This document shows, one piece after another, positions 1 through 8,839 of a stretch of 64,000 nucleotides of DNA (its first letter is position 1; the number at the start of each line of letters is the position of its first letter). Where the stretch lies: contig JAHDYR010000012.1 of NCBI GenBank assembly GCA_019828565.1, positions 1,240,001 through 1,304,000 on the forward strand. The letters are read 5' to 3'. The stretch is from Carpediemonas membranifera (taxonomy: Eukaryota; Fornicata). Position numbers and translations under genes: made by a program. The notes under the pieces were generated by a model that saw only the letters and a list, made by a program, of their open reading frames with translations, did not search any database and had not been told where the DNA came from.

Positions 1-88
1 TCCTTACGCGAACTTTCTCGAAAGTTGTTTTAACACGCTATACAAAGCCTTATTCAGCAATGTTTGACTTCACTGGACAGGTTGTTGC

Positions 89-177
89 TGTAATACGGCC
101 TCTGTTGTTGGGAACGTTTATCCTTAAAATCTCCACTAAACTCTTGCGAGTCAAACCTGACAAAACCCTCAGCTACA
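89..177 (-). repeat. 3' LTR of the gypsy element (89 bp)
   Basis: Identical over 89 bases to 4418-4506; TG...CA termini; preceded on the plus strand by TTGC. The stop codon of Gag-Pol (TAG, 173-175) lies inside this LTR. Confidence 0.92.
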
Positions 178-3100
178 TCCCGCTCTCCATGGCATGACTC
201 GCTAAGTAGTCATCGAGCGCCTTGAGCTTCGCAACAACCACATAGGGCTGCCAGTCCTCGCTGCCATCGGCCCATTCGACTAGGAACTCCTGCTCACCAT
301 TGTCTGTCACGTGCGTGTCCTTAATGCGCGACACCAGGATCTCCATCATGTCTCGTCCGTTCATCGTCATCAGTTTCTCGCGCGTCCAACCGGTAGCGTC
401 AAATTTGCGCACACGGTCGAAGTGGACGCGCGTCGTTATGTCCTCATCCGGTCTACGTGCCGTGACTCCATAGTCATGCACCTGTACGACCTCATACGGT
501 CCTTCCCATGTTGGCAGCAGCTTAGCTGCCCGTACACCTGGCAAGACCAGCACCCAGTCCCCGATCTCGACGCGTGGGCTGGTCCTGTCCGCCTGGCGTG
601 CGCCCCTTCTCCTCAGGGTCTCGCGTTGCACCAGAACCGCGTCGTCGCGTGCTCGTCTCAAGTACTCCTCCTGCTCATCGCCTAGGTCCTGATCCTGGAC
701 CTCGATCGCCGTGGTCGGCTCTCGGCGTGGGAGTCCCGCGTGTGGCTCCGGCCCCATCAGGCCGTACACCAGCCGTGCCGCCGTCGTCCCCGTCGCCTCG
801 GAGTACTCCGTGTTGAGCTGCCGCTGAACGAGGGGGATGAACTTGTCCCACTGCTCAGCCTCGCCCCACTCCAGGACCATCGCCCGAAGTCTCTGCAGTA
901 TCCGTCTGTTCGCTCGCTCGCACCCACCGTTCGACGGTGGATGGTAGGGGAACGTCTTCGACTGTCCCGTCCCGAACCTCGCGACCAGAGCTGCGATCGT
1001 CTCGTTGATGAACTCACGCCCGTTGTCAGAGTGCAGGGTCGTCATCGGCCCATGGTTTCCGATCCAGCGCGTTATGGCGTCGGCCGCGGACGCGGCTGAC
1101 TTGTCCACCGAGGGGTAGATCTCGACGTATCTCGTGAATACGTCAATTACCGTGACTACATACTGAGCGCCGCTTTCGGCCTCTGGGGTGATCTTCAGCG
1201 TATCGATCGCGACTTTCTGGAACGGAGTCTCCACCATGTGAGTCCCCATCCTCAGTTGCAGTTGATCCACCGATGCGAGCTTCTGGCATGAGCAGTGGTC
1301 CACGAACGACTTCACGTCCTCCCACATGCCGCGCCACACGTAGCCCTTCTCCTTCAGCGCCCTATACGTGCTGTACCGTCCCAGATGCTGTGCCATGCCC
1401 TTGTGCGCCCTGGTCACCGCCTCGCTCTTGCGCTCCTCGGTCATCTCGCCTGTAGCGAGCTGCCTCTCCCGGTCTCGCGCCTCCGCGGCGTCCTGCGTGA
1501 AGTCGGCCCTCTCCTCGGGGTCGTCGGCCTCGTCCGGGTCATCGTCCTCTTCCTCCGCGCTGGTGTCCTCCTCGCTATCCGCAATCTGCACGAAGTCGTC
1601 GTCTCCAAGCCTGTTGGGTCTGCGCGTGTGCCTCCTCGGCCTCGTCGCTGCCGCCTTCGCCTCTGGGAGGTTCCTTGACAGCGTGTCTGCGACCACGTTC
1701 GACTGACCCGGGAGGTGAATCACGTGGAAGTCGAACTCCTGCAATGCCAGTCTCCAGCGCAGCACTTTGGCCGACGCTGTCTTCTGCTCCATGTACGTGA
1801 GATTCTTATGGTCCGTCTCGATGGTGAACGTGTATCCCTGCAGATACATACGCCACTTCCGGATACACTCGACGATGGCGAATGCCTCCTTCTCACCGGT
1901 GGTCCACCTCTTCTCCGCCCCGTGGAACGCACGACTGTACACCGCGACGACGGCCTCTTGACCGTCCTGAGTCCGGTTGCATAGCATACCCCCGAGCCCG
2001 ACGTCCGATGCGTCAGTCCGGAGGATCAGGTCCTCGTTATAGTCGATGTGGTTGAGCTTGATGTGGGCTTTGACCCCGCGCTGCACGTTCACGAACGCTT
2101 CCTCAAGCTCGGGCGACCATGTCACCTTCGCCTGCGTCAGTGTGTCATTCAGCGGTGCCAGATGCTCCCCCAGCTTCGGACAGAACCGTCGGAACCATCC
2201 CACCATCCCGATGAAGCGGCGCATCTCCTTCCTAGTCGTCGGGCGCGGCATGTCCATGATGGCCTGCACCCTGTCATCACCGAGTCTGATGCCGTCCTTG
2301 TCCACGATGTGGCCGAGAAACTCGACTGAGTCCCGGGCGAAGTCGCACTTCGCCGCGTTCAGCCTGAGGTTGTACTCTGCACACCGCTTCAGCACTGCCT
2401 CTAGCCGTGCCATCAACTCCTCGCGTGACCTTCCCATGACCAGAACGTCGTCCATATATATGATGACTCCTGATATTCCTTCAAAGACAGACTCCATGGC
2501 CTGCTGGAAAAATGAAGGCGCGTTCTTGAGCCCAAAGGGCAGTCTGTTGAACTCGTACAGACCCCCTGGCGTGACGAACGCCGTCTTGTGCCGGTCCTCT
2601 TCCACGACCAGCACCTGGTTGTAACCTGACCTGAGGTCGAGCGATGCGAAGCAGGTCGCCCCGCCCAGCTCCATTAGCACTCTCTGTACGTCGCGCACCG
2701 GCGCTGCAAGTGTCCGCGTGACTTCGTTAAGCCTACGGTAATCCACGCACAGCCTCCACGACCGGTCTTTCTTGCGTACCAGCACGATCGGCGACGCGAA
2801 GCTTGACTTTGACCGACGTATCACACCGGCCCTCAGCCACTCCTCGACCTGTTTGTTGGCCACCTCCTCGAGCGCAGGTGCCAGCTGGCGCACCGGCTGC
2901 CTCACTGCCTTCTCATCGATGAGGGTGACGGGGTATGCCGGCAGCCTCGCCGGCGTCTCGTCTAGCGGGGCAAATACCCCGGTGAACCGATCTAAGAGTG
3001 CGGCGACGTCCGGTGCCGATCGTTCTCTCAGGTCGCTCCACGCCGTGGCCTCCTCGGCCCGTATGAGGTCGTCGACCTCCTGGGCCGCCAGGTCATCCTG

Positions 3101-4408
3101 GGCCTCTCCTTCCTCCTCCTGATCGGTCGGGCTCAGGCCCAGCGCGCGTATTGTCCCAAATGGGATCAACACGTTCTTCATCCCGGGGACTGCGTATATC
3201 TTGACCGGCACCGTCACGGACAGGCCCACTCCTGATCTCTTCCGCGTCCGCACCCAGCCCTCTGCTGCAGCTACGGCCTCTACTTGACCGCCCACCCCGT
3301 GTATCGGGCCGATGTCTACCTCGGCCTCCGTCCATCCGGCGTGTACGCGCTCTGCGAGCCACGCGGGGCTGGCTAGAGCGACGTTGGCTCTCGTGTCGAG
3401 TCCGACTCTGAAACGGACGCCCGTCTTGGTCGGCTTTGCCACAAACTCGAGCGTTCCGCCCCATAAATCCTGTTTAGAGCCCTCCGCCTCCTTGGCCTCC
3501 TTGAGGTGACGCGGATGACCCTGCGGGGGGTTGCCTCGTCTGAGGCGTCCATACTTGCCGGTCTTGGTGTCATACTCTCGGTACCAGCCTGCTTTCAGGT
3601 CTTGGTCCTTCGTCACGCAACCGTGCGTCTTGTGGCCCTTCTGACCACACGCGAAGCAGCGGACCGTCACCTCCTTGGCTCCTTCCTCGACTGCCGGCTG
3701 CGGGCGGCTGCTGGAGTCGCCTCGACCCGTGTCCGACTTCTGACGAGTTGCGACGCGTTGCACGAGCCCGGTCCGCAGGGCCCTTGCGACCGCTGCATCC
3801 GCCTCATGGGCCCACTTTGCGGCCTCTGTGACGGCCTCGTCCAGCGTAGAGAGGTCCATCCTGCGCATATCGTCTTGCAGAGCGTCGCATGCCATGAGCT
3901 TGCGAAATGTCTTGATAAGGTCCTTCTCGCGCGGTCGGACCTCGTCCTGGACCACCGAGAGTATCTCCCTCATCCTGGAGCTGACTGCGGCCACGTGATC
4001 CTCGAGGTGATCTCCGCGCTTCGCTGAGATCCCGCTCAGTTCAGCCAAAACGGCTGCTGCGTCCTCATGTGCCACTAGCTTGAGGAGCGCCTTGCGCACC
4101 TCCTCGTCCTTGTCACCGTCCATTGCGACGAACCTGCTGGTTAGCTCCTGGCGCACTGCGTACACCAGGGGAGCCAGGCCTCGCTGGCCTCCAGCCGCCT
4201 GGTAGGCCTTAAACTTGGTTAGGAACGTAGTTACGCTCTTCCTCTTCAAGTCCTTCAACAGTGGGGCCTCCTGGAGGCTCGTCTCTACCGTCGTTGGTCC
4301 CTTTGCCGCCTCGTTGGCGAGCAGGAGCTTCGCTATGGCTTCTTGTTGGTTCTGAATAACAGCCAGTAGGTCCTTGACCGTCGGTTGTTCTTGTTCGTCC
4401 CTTTCCAT
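173..4408 (-). CDS. Gag-Pol polyprotein of the Ty3/gypsy retrotransposon
   Basis: A single frame (about 1411 aa from ATG 4408; the frame stays open up to 4492 inside the LTR). Residue numbers below count from 4492. Order: Gag-like N-terminus to ~275; CCHC zinc knuckle CFACGQKGHKTHGC at ~279-292; aspartic protease region ~360-450 with LDTRAN where DSGA/DTGA is normal; reverse transcriptase ~520-770 with IYMDDV at ~678-683; RNase H with DASDVGLGG at ~827-835 and TDHKN; an acidic linker ~963-1000; integrase HHCC region ~1030-1070; DDE core with AIDTLK, LHSDNG and GCERAN (~1095-1195); GPY-type motif; and a C-terminal chromodomain-like segment (FLVEWADGSEDWQPY). This order (RT-RNaseH-IN) is that of Ty3/gypsy. 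Domains are visible by motif; activity is inferred. The Gly to Arg change in the protease active site is odd for a recent copy. Confidence 0.93.
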   Translation of the reverse strand: MERDEQEQPTVKDLLAVIQNQQEAIAKLLLANEAAKGPTTVETSLQEAPLLKDLKRKSVTTFLTKFKAYQAAGGQRGLAPLVYAVRQELTSRFVAMDGDKDEEVRKALLKLVAHEDAAAVLAELSGISAKRGDHLEDHVAAVSSRMREILSVVQDEVRPREKDLIKTFRKLMACDALQDDMRRMDLSTLDEAVTEAAKWAHEADAAVARALRTGLVQRVATRQKSDTGRGDSSSRPQPAVEEGAKEVTVRCFACGQKGHKTHGCVTKDQDLKAGWYREYDTKTGKYGRLRRGNPPQGHPRHLKEAKEAEGSKQDLWGGTLEFVAKPTKTGVRFRVGLDTRANVALASPAWLAERVHAGWTEAEVDIGPIHGVGGQVEAVAAAEGWVRTRKRSGVGLSVTVPVKIYAVPGMKNVLIPFGTIRALGLSPTDQEEEGEAQDDLAAQEVDDLIRAEEATAWSDLRERSAPDVAALLDRFTGVFAPLDETPARLPAYPVTLIDEKAVRQPVRQLAPALEEVANKQVEEWLRAGVIRRSKSSFASPIVLVRKKDRSWRLCVDYRRLNEVTRTLAAPVRDVQRVLMELGGATCFASLDLRSGYNQVLVVEEDRHKTAFVTPGGLYEFNRLPFGLKNAPSFFQQAMESVFEGISGVIIYMDDVLVMGRSREELMARLEAVLKRCAEYNLRLNAAKCDFARDSVEFLGHIVDKDGIRLGDDRVQAIMDMPRPTTRKEMRRFIGMVGWFRRFCPKLGEHLAPLNDTLTQAKVTWSPELEEAFVNVQRGVKAHIKLNHIDYNEDLILRTDASDVGLGGMLCNRTQDGQEAVVAVYSRAFHGAEKRWTTGEKEAFAIVECIRKWRMYLQGYTFTIETDHKNLTYMEQKTASAKVLRWRLALQEFDFHVIHLPGQSNVVADTLSRNLPEAKAAATRPRRHTRRPNRLGDDDFVQIADSEEDTSAEEEDDDPDEADDPEERADFTQDAAEARDRERQLATGEMTEERKSEAVTRAHKGMAQHLGRYSTYRALKEKGYVWRGMWEDVKSFVDHCSCQKLASVDQLQLRMGTHMVETPFQKVAIDTLKITPEAESGAQYVVTVIDVFTRYVEIYPSVDKSAASAADAITRWIGNHGPMTTLHSDNGREFINETIAALVARFGTGQSKTFPYHPPSNGGCERANRRILQRLRAMVLEWGEAEQWDKFIPLVQRQLNTEYSEATGTTAARLVYGLMGPEPHAGLPRREPTTAIEVQDQDLGDEQEEYLRRARDDAVLVQRETLRRRGARQADRTSPRVEIGDWVLVLPGVRAAKLLPTWEGPYEVVQVHDYGVTARRPDEDITTRVHFDRVRKFDATGWTREKLMTMNGRDMMEILVSRIKDTHVTDNGEQEFLVEWADGSEDWQPYVVVAKLKALDDYLASHAMESGM

Positions 4409-4417
4409 TGAATTCAA

Positions 4418-4506
4418 TGTAATACGGCCTCTGTTGTTGGGAACGTTTATCCTTAAAATCTCCACTAAACTCTTGCGAGTCAAACCTGACAAAACCCTCA
4501 GCTACA
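4418..4506 (-). repeat. 5' LTR of the gypsy element (89 bp)
   Basis: Identical to 89-177 and followed by TTGC at 4507-4510. On the minus strand this is the upstream LTR; the Gag-Pol frame is open from inside it, but the likeliest start is ATG 4408 just after it. Confidence 0.92.
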
Positions 4507-4812
4507 TTGCTGTAACTGGTTGCTCTTCTGGCCTTGGCTGCCAAATGGTCAAGGGCTTCGCCAAGCAGGGTGCCTCTCGTATCGTTCTCCTCGCTCGTCG
4601 CGTTGAGAAGCTCGAGGAGCTTGCCAAGTACCTCAAAGAGTATGGCACCGAGACCATGTGCATCAAGTGCGACGGTACCAGCTCAGAGTCCGTCAGCGCC
4701 GCCGCCAAGGCCGTTGAGGAAAAGTGGACCAAGGTCGACGTTCTCGTCAACAACGCGGGCAACGCCCACAACGCCGGTGTCCTCGACATGACGGACGAGC
4801 AGTGGGACTTCA

Positions 4813-4952
4813 TGTAGTGTGAGCTCAGTTTGCATAAAGGTTTACCGATAACTAGTTGTCTCTCACCTGGAGTCGCGCAGGGTGACTCCACGACTCTCGC
4901 ACTTTAAGGCCATCTTGAGTCGGGCTGCTCCGGCTACACCTACGACACTTCA
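4813..4952. mobile_element. 140-bp insertion with 6-bp target duplication in the dehydrogenase gene
   Basis: ACTTCA occurs at 4807-4812 and again at 4947-4952; removing one copy plus the intervening bases restores a perfectly spaced SDR frame (WDF joined to TIDVDLK). No placement of the ends within the duplicated hexamer gives GT-AG, so it is not a canonical intron. Inside are a 7-bp-stem hairpin (TGGAGTC 4868-4874 with GACTCCA 4884-4890) and directly after it CGACTC (4891-4896) with GAGTCG (4917-4922), which enclose GCACTTTAAGG (4899-4909). That core recurs upstream of genes elsewhere in the window. Best read as a small non-autonomous insertion; its class is unknown. Confidence 0.65.
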
Positions 4953-5328
4953 CCATCGACGTCGACCTCAAGTTCGTCTTCCTCGTGACCCGCGCCTTCG
5001 GCAACATCATGAAGAAGCACAACTACGGCCGCATCATCAACATCGCCTCCATGTACGGCATGGTGGGCAACACTGCCATCGACACTGTCGCCTACCACGC
5101 CTCCAAGGGTGGTGTCATTAACTTCACCCGCGCCGCCGCCGCCGAGCTCGCCAAGTACAACATCACGTGCAACGCCATCTGCCCCGGCTACTTCGCCACC
5201 GAGCTGACCCAGTCAACCCTCGACACCGAGGCTTTCCAGACCTACATGAAGGGTACTGTGCCCCTCAGCCGCTACGGCGCTGAGGGCGAGCTCAACCCTG
5301 ACGCTGCTATTCGAAGAATTCGAGTAAT

Positions 5329-5919
5329 TTACTTGGCATAAGTGAGGATCTCCTTGCGGGCCTTCTCCATAGCCGCGTCGGCTGTGGCCTTGTCGATGTT
5401 AAGACCCTCGACGAGGACGAAGTCGGCGGGGATGCCGATGAGGCCCAGCGCGTTCTTGACGACGGGAACGACGGTGTCGGTGCCATTGGCCGCGTGGAAA
5501 CCGCCGCGAGTGGAGATGCAGAGGGCGCGGGTGTTCTTGATGAGGCCCTCGGGGCCCTCCGCGCTGTAACGGAAGGTTACACCAGCACGCTGGATGAAAT
5601 CGATGTAGTTCTTGAGCTGTGTGGGGATGTTGAAGTTGTACCTGCGTTAGTTGCTGGGGATGACCACTCACATGGGGGCGGCGACGACGACGAGATCGAC
5701 ATCCTGGAGCTCGGCGATGAACTCGTTGGAAAGCTTCTGAATGTCACTGTCGGGTGTGTTGAGGGCACCAAGAGCGGCGATATCAAGCACGGGGACAGGG
5801 TCGGCGGCAAGGTCGCGGATCTTGACCTCGGCGTTGGTGTTCTCGACGAAATAGTCGATTAGTTTGGAAGAAAAGGAGTTGTCTCCAACAATAGAGCTCT
5901 TAAGGGCGAGGACCTTCAT
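5329..5919 (-). CDS. FMN-dependent NADH-azoreductase / NAD(P)H-quinone oxidoreductase-like flavoprotein (one intron)
   Basis: About 186 aa after removing a 30-nt intron. Exon 1 (5672-5919) starts MKVLALKSSIVGDNSFSSKL, the N-terminal flavodoxin-like strand and loop that binds FMN phosphate in azoreductases. Exon 2 begins at YNFNIPTQLKNYIDF, matching the family signature APMYNFxIPxxLKxYxDxxxRAGVTFRY across the splice join, followed by STRGG and the C-terminal helix ending EILTYAK. Known role of the family: two-electron reduction of quinones and azo compounds with NAD(P)H and FMN, soluble and usually dimeric. Length fits the family (~190-210 aa). The gene converges with the broken dehydrogenase and their 3' ends overlap by ~13 bases. 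Family match is strong; in vivo substrate is not predictable. Confidence 0.88.
5642..5671 (-). other. Spliceosomal intron, 30 nt
   Basis: On the minus strand the sequence runs GTGAGT ... ACTAACGCAG. It has a 5' splice site close to the eukaryotic consensus, with the branch-site-like ACTAAC ending four bases before the intron's end. It contains an in-frame stop, and removing it restores the azoreductase signature (APM joined to YNF). Confidence 0.9.
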
Positions 5920-6492
5920 TGGTTTGTGCTTGTGTTGCGTGTGTGCAGGCTGAGCGTAAGCTGCGCAGGGCAGTCATCGGGCAGTGTTCAAGAATTGCGA
6001 ATGGGGCCCATGATTGCCTGGATGGCAGCTCTCGCGCGCGCTGCGCATGGAATATGGTATTGACAGCGGTTTTTGGGTCTCCCATCGTTGAGGTTTTGTG
6101 CGAAAACAGGCGGGGGAGCCTTTATGAGCCGAAGAGACGAAGAGCGACTTTACTTGACTTGACTCTAAAATCACATCGTCGTCATAAGAAACCGTTGCGG
6201 CCAAGGAGGGCGGGCAGCAGGACGCCAGGTGCATGAGCAGCGACTGTCTGGACCGGCCGGCCATCCAGCCTCCAAGGTCGCCCGACTCCCCATCAGGTGT
6301 GCCTGAAGAGGGGTCATTCTCATGTCGGGTCGCGAAAGCCAGCAGCTCGACTCTTCTGCCGCACTGACACGTCGAAGCTTCTCGCGGGCACTGTGTGAAT
6401 CTGTCAGTGGGATATGGCGACGGCATAACTTGCACCTCAGGGCCTCAGCAAACAGACGCCCGCACGACTCATAATGAACCGGCACATTTACA
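5920..6492. other. Intergenic region, no gene seen
   Basis: Between the start of the azoreductase gene and the 3' end of the NUP93 gene. Frames here are short and have no recognisable motif or plausible composition; it should hold the azoreductase promoter and the 3' region of NUP93. Confidence 0.6.
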
Positions 6493-8691
6493 CTAGATGG
6501 CAGCGCTAAACTGCACGAGCCTGGCCTTGACCTCCTTTGCCGCCTCGGCCCCCTGCCCGATGGCGAGCAACAGGTGCGCCACCCGACGCTGGAGCTGCGT
6601 CTGCCCGTCTGCCCCGGAGTGGCTCCAGAGCGCATCGATACAGTCCGTTACGGCAGCCACCATCACGGGCACAGACTCCTGCACAGCGGGGTGCAGCTTA
6701 GCCATCGTCTGGCCGAACGACGCAGGGGCGGGGCCGGCGCCGGTTGGGAGGATCGCGAGGTCATCGAGGACGGCGAGCGCGGCCATGCACTCGCTCCGGG
6801 TGATCTTCGTCAGGGCGTCGAGGATGGCGAGCATCGTCAGCGTCCCGGCCCGGGCCTGCGCCTCGGCGGCGGTCAGTTGGGTACTCCGCGCCCGTTCGAC
6901 GCATGTAGTCGCCAGGCGCTTGGCCTCGACCCGCTCAGGGCCGTCGATTGCGAGCACGCCGAAGATGATACGGCTTAACAGATCGAAGGCGCCGACCCAG
7001 TGGCCGGCCGCCTCGAAGGCCCGAACAGCGTCAGCAGGGCGGCTGTCGGTCATGCGCTCACCGGCACCAACGAGGACGCGGCGGCAGACGTCGCGAGGTA
7101 GGGCCTTGGCGGTGGTGGTGAAGGCCTTGCGGTCGGCCTGCGGGGCTGACCACGCGGCGATGAACAACTCGGGCTTGGGTGATTGGGCGATCAGGGTGGC
7201 GCCGTACCGCGCCTTGTCGTCCATGGCCTCCAGGAACCGGAAGTACTCGACAGCCGCCTCGGCGTTGAGCGGCGCCAGCTGGGACCCGAGACGGGCGAGG
7301 AGCTCGGCAAGGTCGACCCCAGCCCCATCAGCACACGCGACACGACCAGCGCCCTGCCCCGTCTTTAGCAGGTTCCAGTGGGCCAGCACGACGGCGATGT
7401 GGGCGGCGTCGGGGACGGTGGCGGGGTTCTCCGCGAGTGAGATGACCGCCCGCTCGAACTGGAGGGTGCACAGCAGGATGTGGTGCCAGAGTCTGGCCGA
7501 CTTCGACCCAGCCGTGAAGTATGACTCGCCGTACCGGTCGAAGTACGCCCGCAGCTTCTCCAGCTCGGACACGATGTCGGTGCGGTCGAGTGCGGCGAGG
7601 CGAACCCAGATGTGGTCCGAGAGCGTGGGGGCGACCGACGTCTGGCTGAACTTGGGGTCGATGCGGCCCAGGATGGCGTAGACGGCCTTCTTGTACGGGT
7701 CCTGGCACCCCGCCCCGAAGGTCGACCACTCGGTGACGAGGGCCTCGTTGAGCTCAGCCCACCCGCCACTGCGGCAGACGGACTCGGCGGCCTCGACGAG
7801 AGTGGTGGACACGCGGGACTTCTGGGAGCGGAGGAACGCGACACACTCCTTGGTCGCGCCGCAGCGGAGGAGGAGGTAGGCATGGACCCACGTGGCCTCG
7901 CCGCCGCTGACCTCGACGCCTTGGGGCAGCTTCAAGGTCGAGATGTACTCTGAGACGATCTCGTCGACGCCCGTGCTGCCTGACCCTACCAGGCCTCTGA
8001 CAGCCGACCGCATGTGGAGCATGAAGTGGTGCTCCAGGGACCCACGGACGGCGCGGGTCAGCTCGGCCATGGAGTGGGCGTTCAGGCCGGGGGTGGACCT
8101 GCGCTCGGTATTCTCACAGACGGCCCGGACGACGGACCACAGTTGGGCGACGTCGGCCCCGCCAGCAGCCCGGAGGAGGGCGGGGAGGTCGTCGGGGTTA
8201 GCCGTCTTGCGGATGGTGTCGGAGTAGCGGACAAGGCGGTCGCGTGAGGGCTTGTCCGCGGTGATGGCGGAGGCGGAGGAGGTAGGGACTCGTCTGCTCG
8301 TGTTGGCCGAGATGAAGCGGCCGATGATGGAGAGGCACTTGTCCTCGGAGTCAGCCCATGCAACATCGGAAACTTCGTTCGCCCGCTCCATGAACATGTC
8401 GCGACAGACGCTAAATGTGTCGTTGATGACGTCCTCGAATATGAGGGATTGGTTGGCCACGAGGCTCTGGTCCAGGGATGTGATCCGCTCAGAGGGAACA
8501 CCGATAGTGGAAGAAACAAGCTTATGCATGGCCTCTTCGCGTGTACGATCCATCTCGTCGAGATGAATGCCCTTGGATGCAAGGAACATCTTCCCGTCCT
8601 CTACGGAACCATCTGCAGCTGCCTCCATTGCAATACTACGAGAGAGAGACAGAATGTCATTAAGAGACCTCTTGATATTGAACGGGTCCAT
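6493..8691 (-). CDS. NUP93: Nucleoporin NUP93/NIC96 family
   Basis: 732 aa, all-helical composition, starting MDPFNIKRSLNDILSLSRSI. Recognised by the conserved middle and C-terminal blocks of the nucleoporin-interacting component family: WVHAYLLLRCGATKECVAFL (~265-285) and DPYKKAVYAILGRIDP (~335-350) followed by a segment ending DHIWVRLAAL. NUP93/NIC96 is a scaffold protein of the inner ring of the nuclear pore complex, built as an alpha-solenoid (ACE1 fold). The length is slightly under that of animal and fungal homologues (~820 aa). It is divergently arranged with the methyltransferase gene, with ~150 bp between the start codons, so the two probably share a promoter region. Assignment rests on recalled family motifs, not a search. 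Confidence 0.82.
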   Translation of the reverse strand: MDPFNIKRSLNDILSLSRSIAMEAAADGSVEDGKMFLASKGIHLDEMDRTREEAMHKLVSSTIGVPSERITSLDQSLVANQSLIFEDVINDTFSVCRDMFMERANEVSDVAWADSEDKCLSIIGRFISANTSRRVPTSSASAITADKPSRDRLVRYSDTIRKTANPDDLPALLRAAGGADVAQLWSVVRAVCENTERRSTPGLNAHSMAELTRAVRGSLEHHFMLHMRSAVRGLVGSGSTGVDEIVSEYISTLKLPQGVEVSGGEATWVHAYLLLRCGATKECVAFLRSQKSRVSTTLVEAAESVCRSGGWAELNEALVTEWSTFGAGCQDPYKKAVYAILGRIDPKFSQTSVAPTLSDHIWVRLAALDRTDIVSELEKLRAYFDRYGESYFTAGSKSARLWHHILLCTLQFERAVISLAENPATVPDAAHIAVVLAHWNLLKTGQGAGRVACADGAGVDLAELLARLGSQLAPLNAEAAVEYFRFLEAMDDKARYGATLIAQSPKPELFIAAWSAPQADRKAFTTTAKALPRDVCRRVLVGAGERMTDSRPADAVRAFEAAGHWVGAFDLLSRIIFGVLAIDGPERVEAKRLATTCVERARSTQLTAAEAQARAGTLTMLAILDALTKITRSECMAALAVLDDLAILPTGAGPAPASFGQTMAKLHPAVQESVPVMVAAVTDCIDALWSHSGADGQTQLQRRVAHLLLAIGQGAEAAKEVKARLVQFSAAI

Positions 8692-8839
8692 ATTTCTCGG
8701 CCTTGTACTTTTCGAAGCCTAAAACTGCGCGCAAGCCATGCCTGCCGTCAGAAAGCTTCTCGAACTCAGCTCGGCCGTCCGGCATCAACACCGCCTGACC
8801 AGATCCAGACCGATTTCAAAACCGATCATCCAGGCGACG

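Larger units (their letters stand above)
89..4506 (-). mobile_element. Ty3/gypsy (chromoviral-type) LTR retrotransposon, apparently complete
   Basis: A 4418-bp element bounded by identical 89-bp direct repeats (89-177 and 4418-4506) that start TG and end CA. It is flanked by a 4-bp target duplication TTGC (85-88 and 4507-4510). It encodes one uninterrupted Gag-Pol on the minus strand. A purine tract (minus-strand GGAGAGCGGGA, plus positions 178-188) lies directly against the 3' LTR, as expected for a polypurine tract. Only ~9 bases separate the 5' LTR from the start codon at 4408, leaving no obvious 18-nt tRNA primer site. LTR identity over the full length implies a recent insertion. The target is codon 10 of the short-chain dehydrogenase gene, in opposite orientation to it. 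Confidence 0.93.
60..5341 (+). pseudogene. Short-chain dehydrogenase/reductase, broken by two insertions and 3' truncated
   Basis: The reading frame begins at ATG 60 (MFDFTGQVVA), is cut inside codon 10 by the retrotransposon, and resumes in the same frame at 4511 with the Rossmann cofactor motif TGCSSGLG. NNAG follows near 4749. At 4813 a 140-bp insertion brings in a stop (4815-4817); beyond it the frame continues TIDVDLKFVF, then the catalytic serine region (NIASMYG), YHASK (YxxxK) and the PG loop (CPGYFATE). All catalytic residues of a classical SDR are present. After GELNPDAA the frame runs into about ten unrelated residues and stops at 5341, so the usual last ~35 residues (GAIxFLAS to VDGG) are missing. 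Family knowledge: NAD(P)-dependent oxidoreductase of ~250 aa; substrate not predictable. The last bases overlap the 3' end of the convergent azoreductase gene. I infer a dead gene; function before decay is only known at family level. Confidence 0.85.

Noticed and set aside
4813-4952. Treating the 140-bp insertion as a spliceosomal intron
   Set aside because: No boundary compatible with frame repair gives GT-AG, and it lacks the CTNAC-CAG 3' signal that the two clear introns share; the 6-bp duplication fits an insertion better.
5974-6635. Overlapping minus frames of 153-154 codons next to NUP93
   Set aside because: Arg/Cys/Ser-rich composition, no motif, and overlap with each other and the end of NUP93; likely chance frames of GC-rich DNA.
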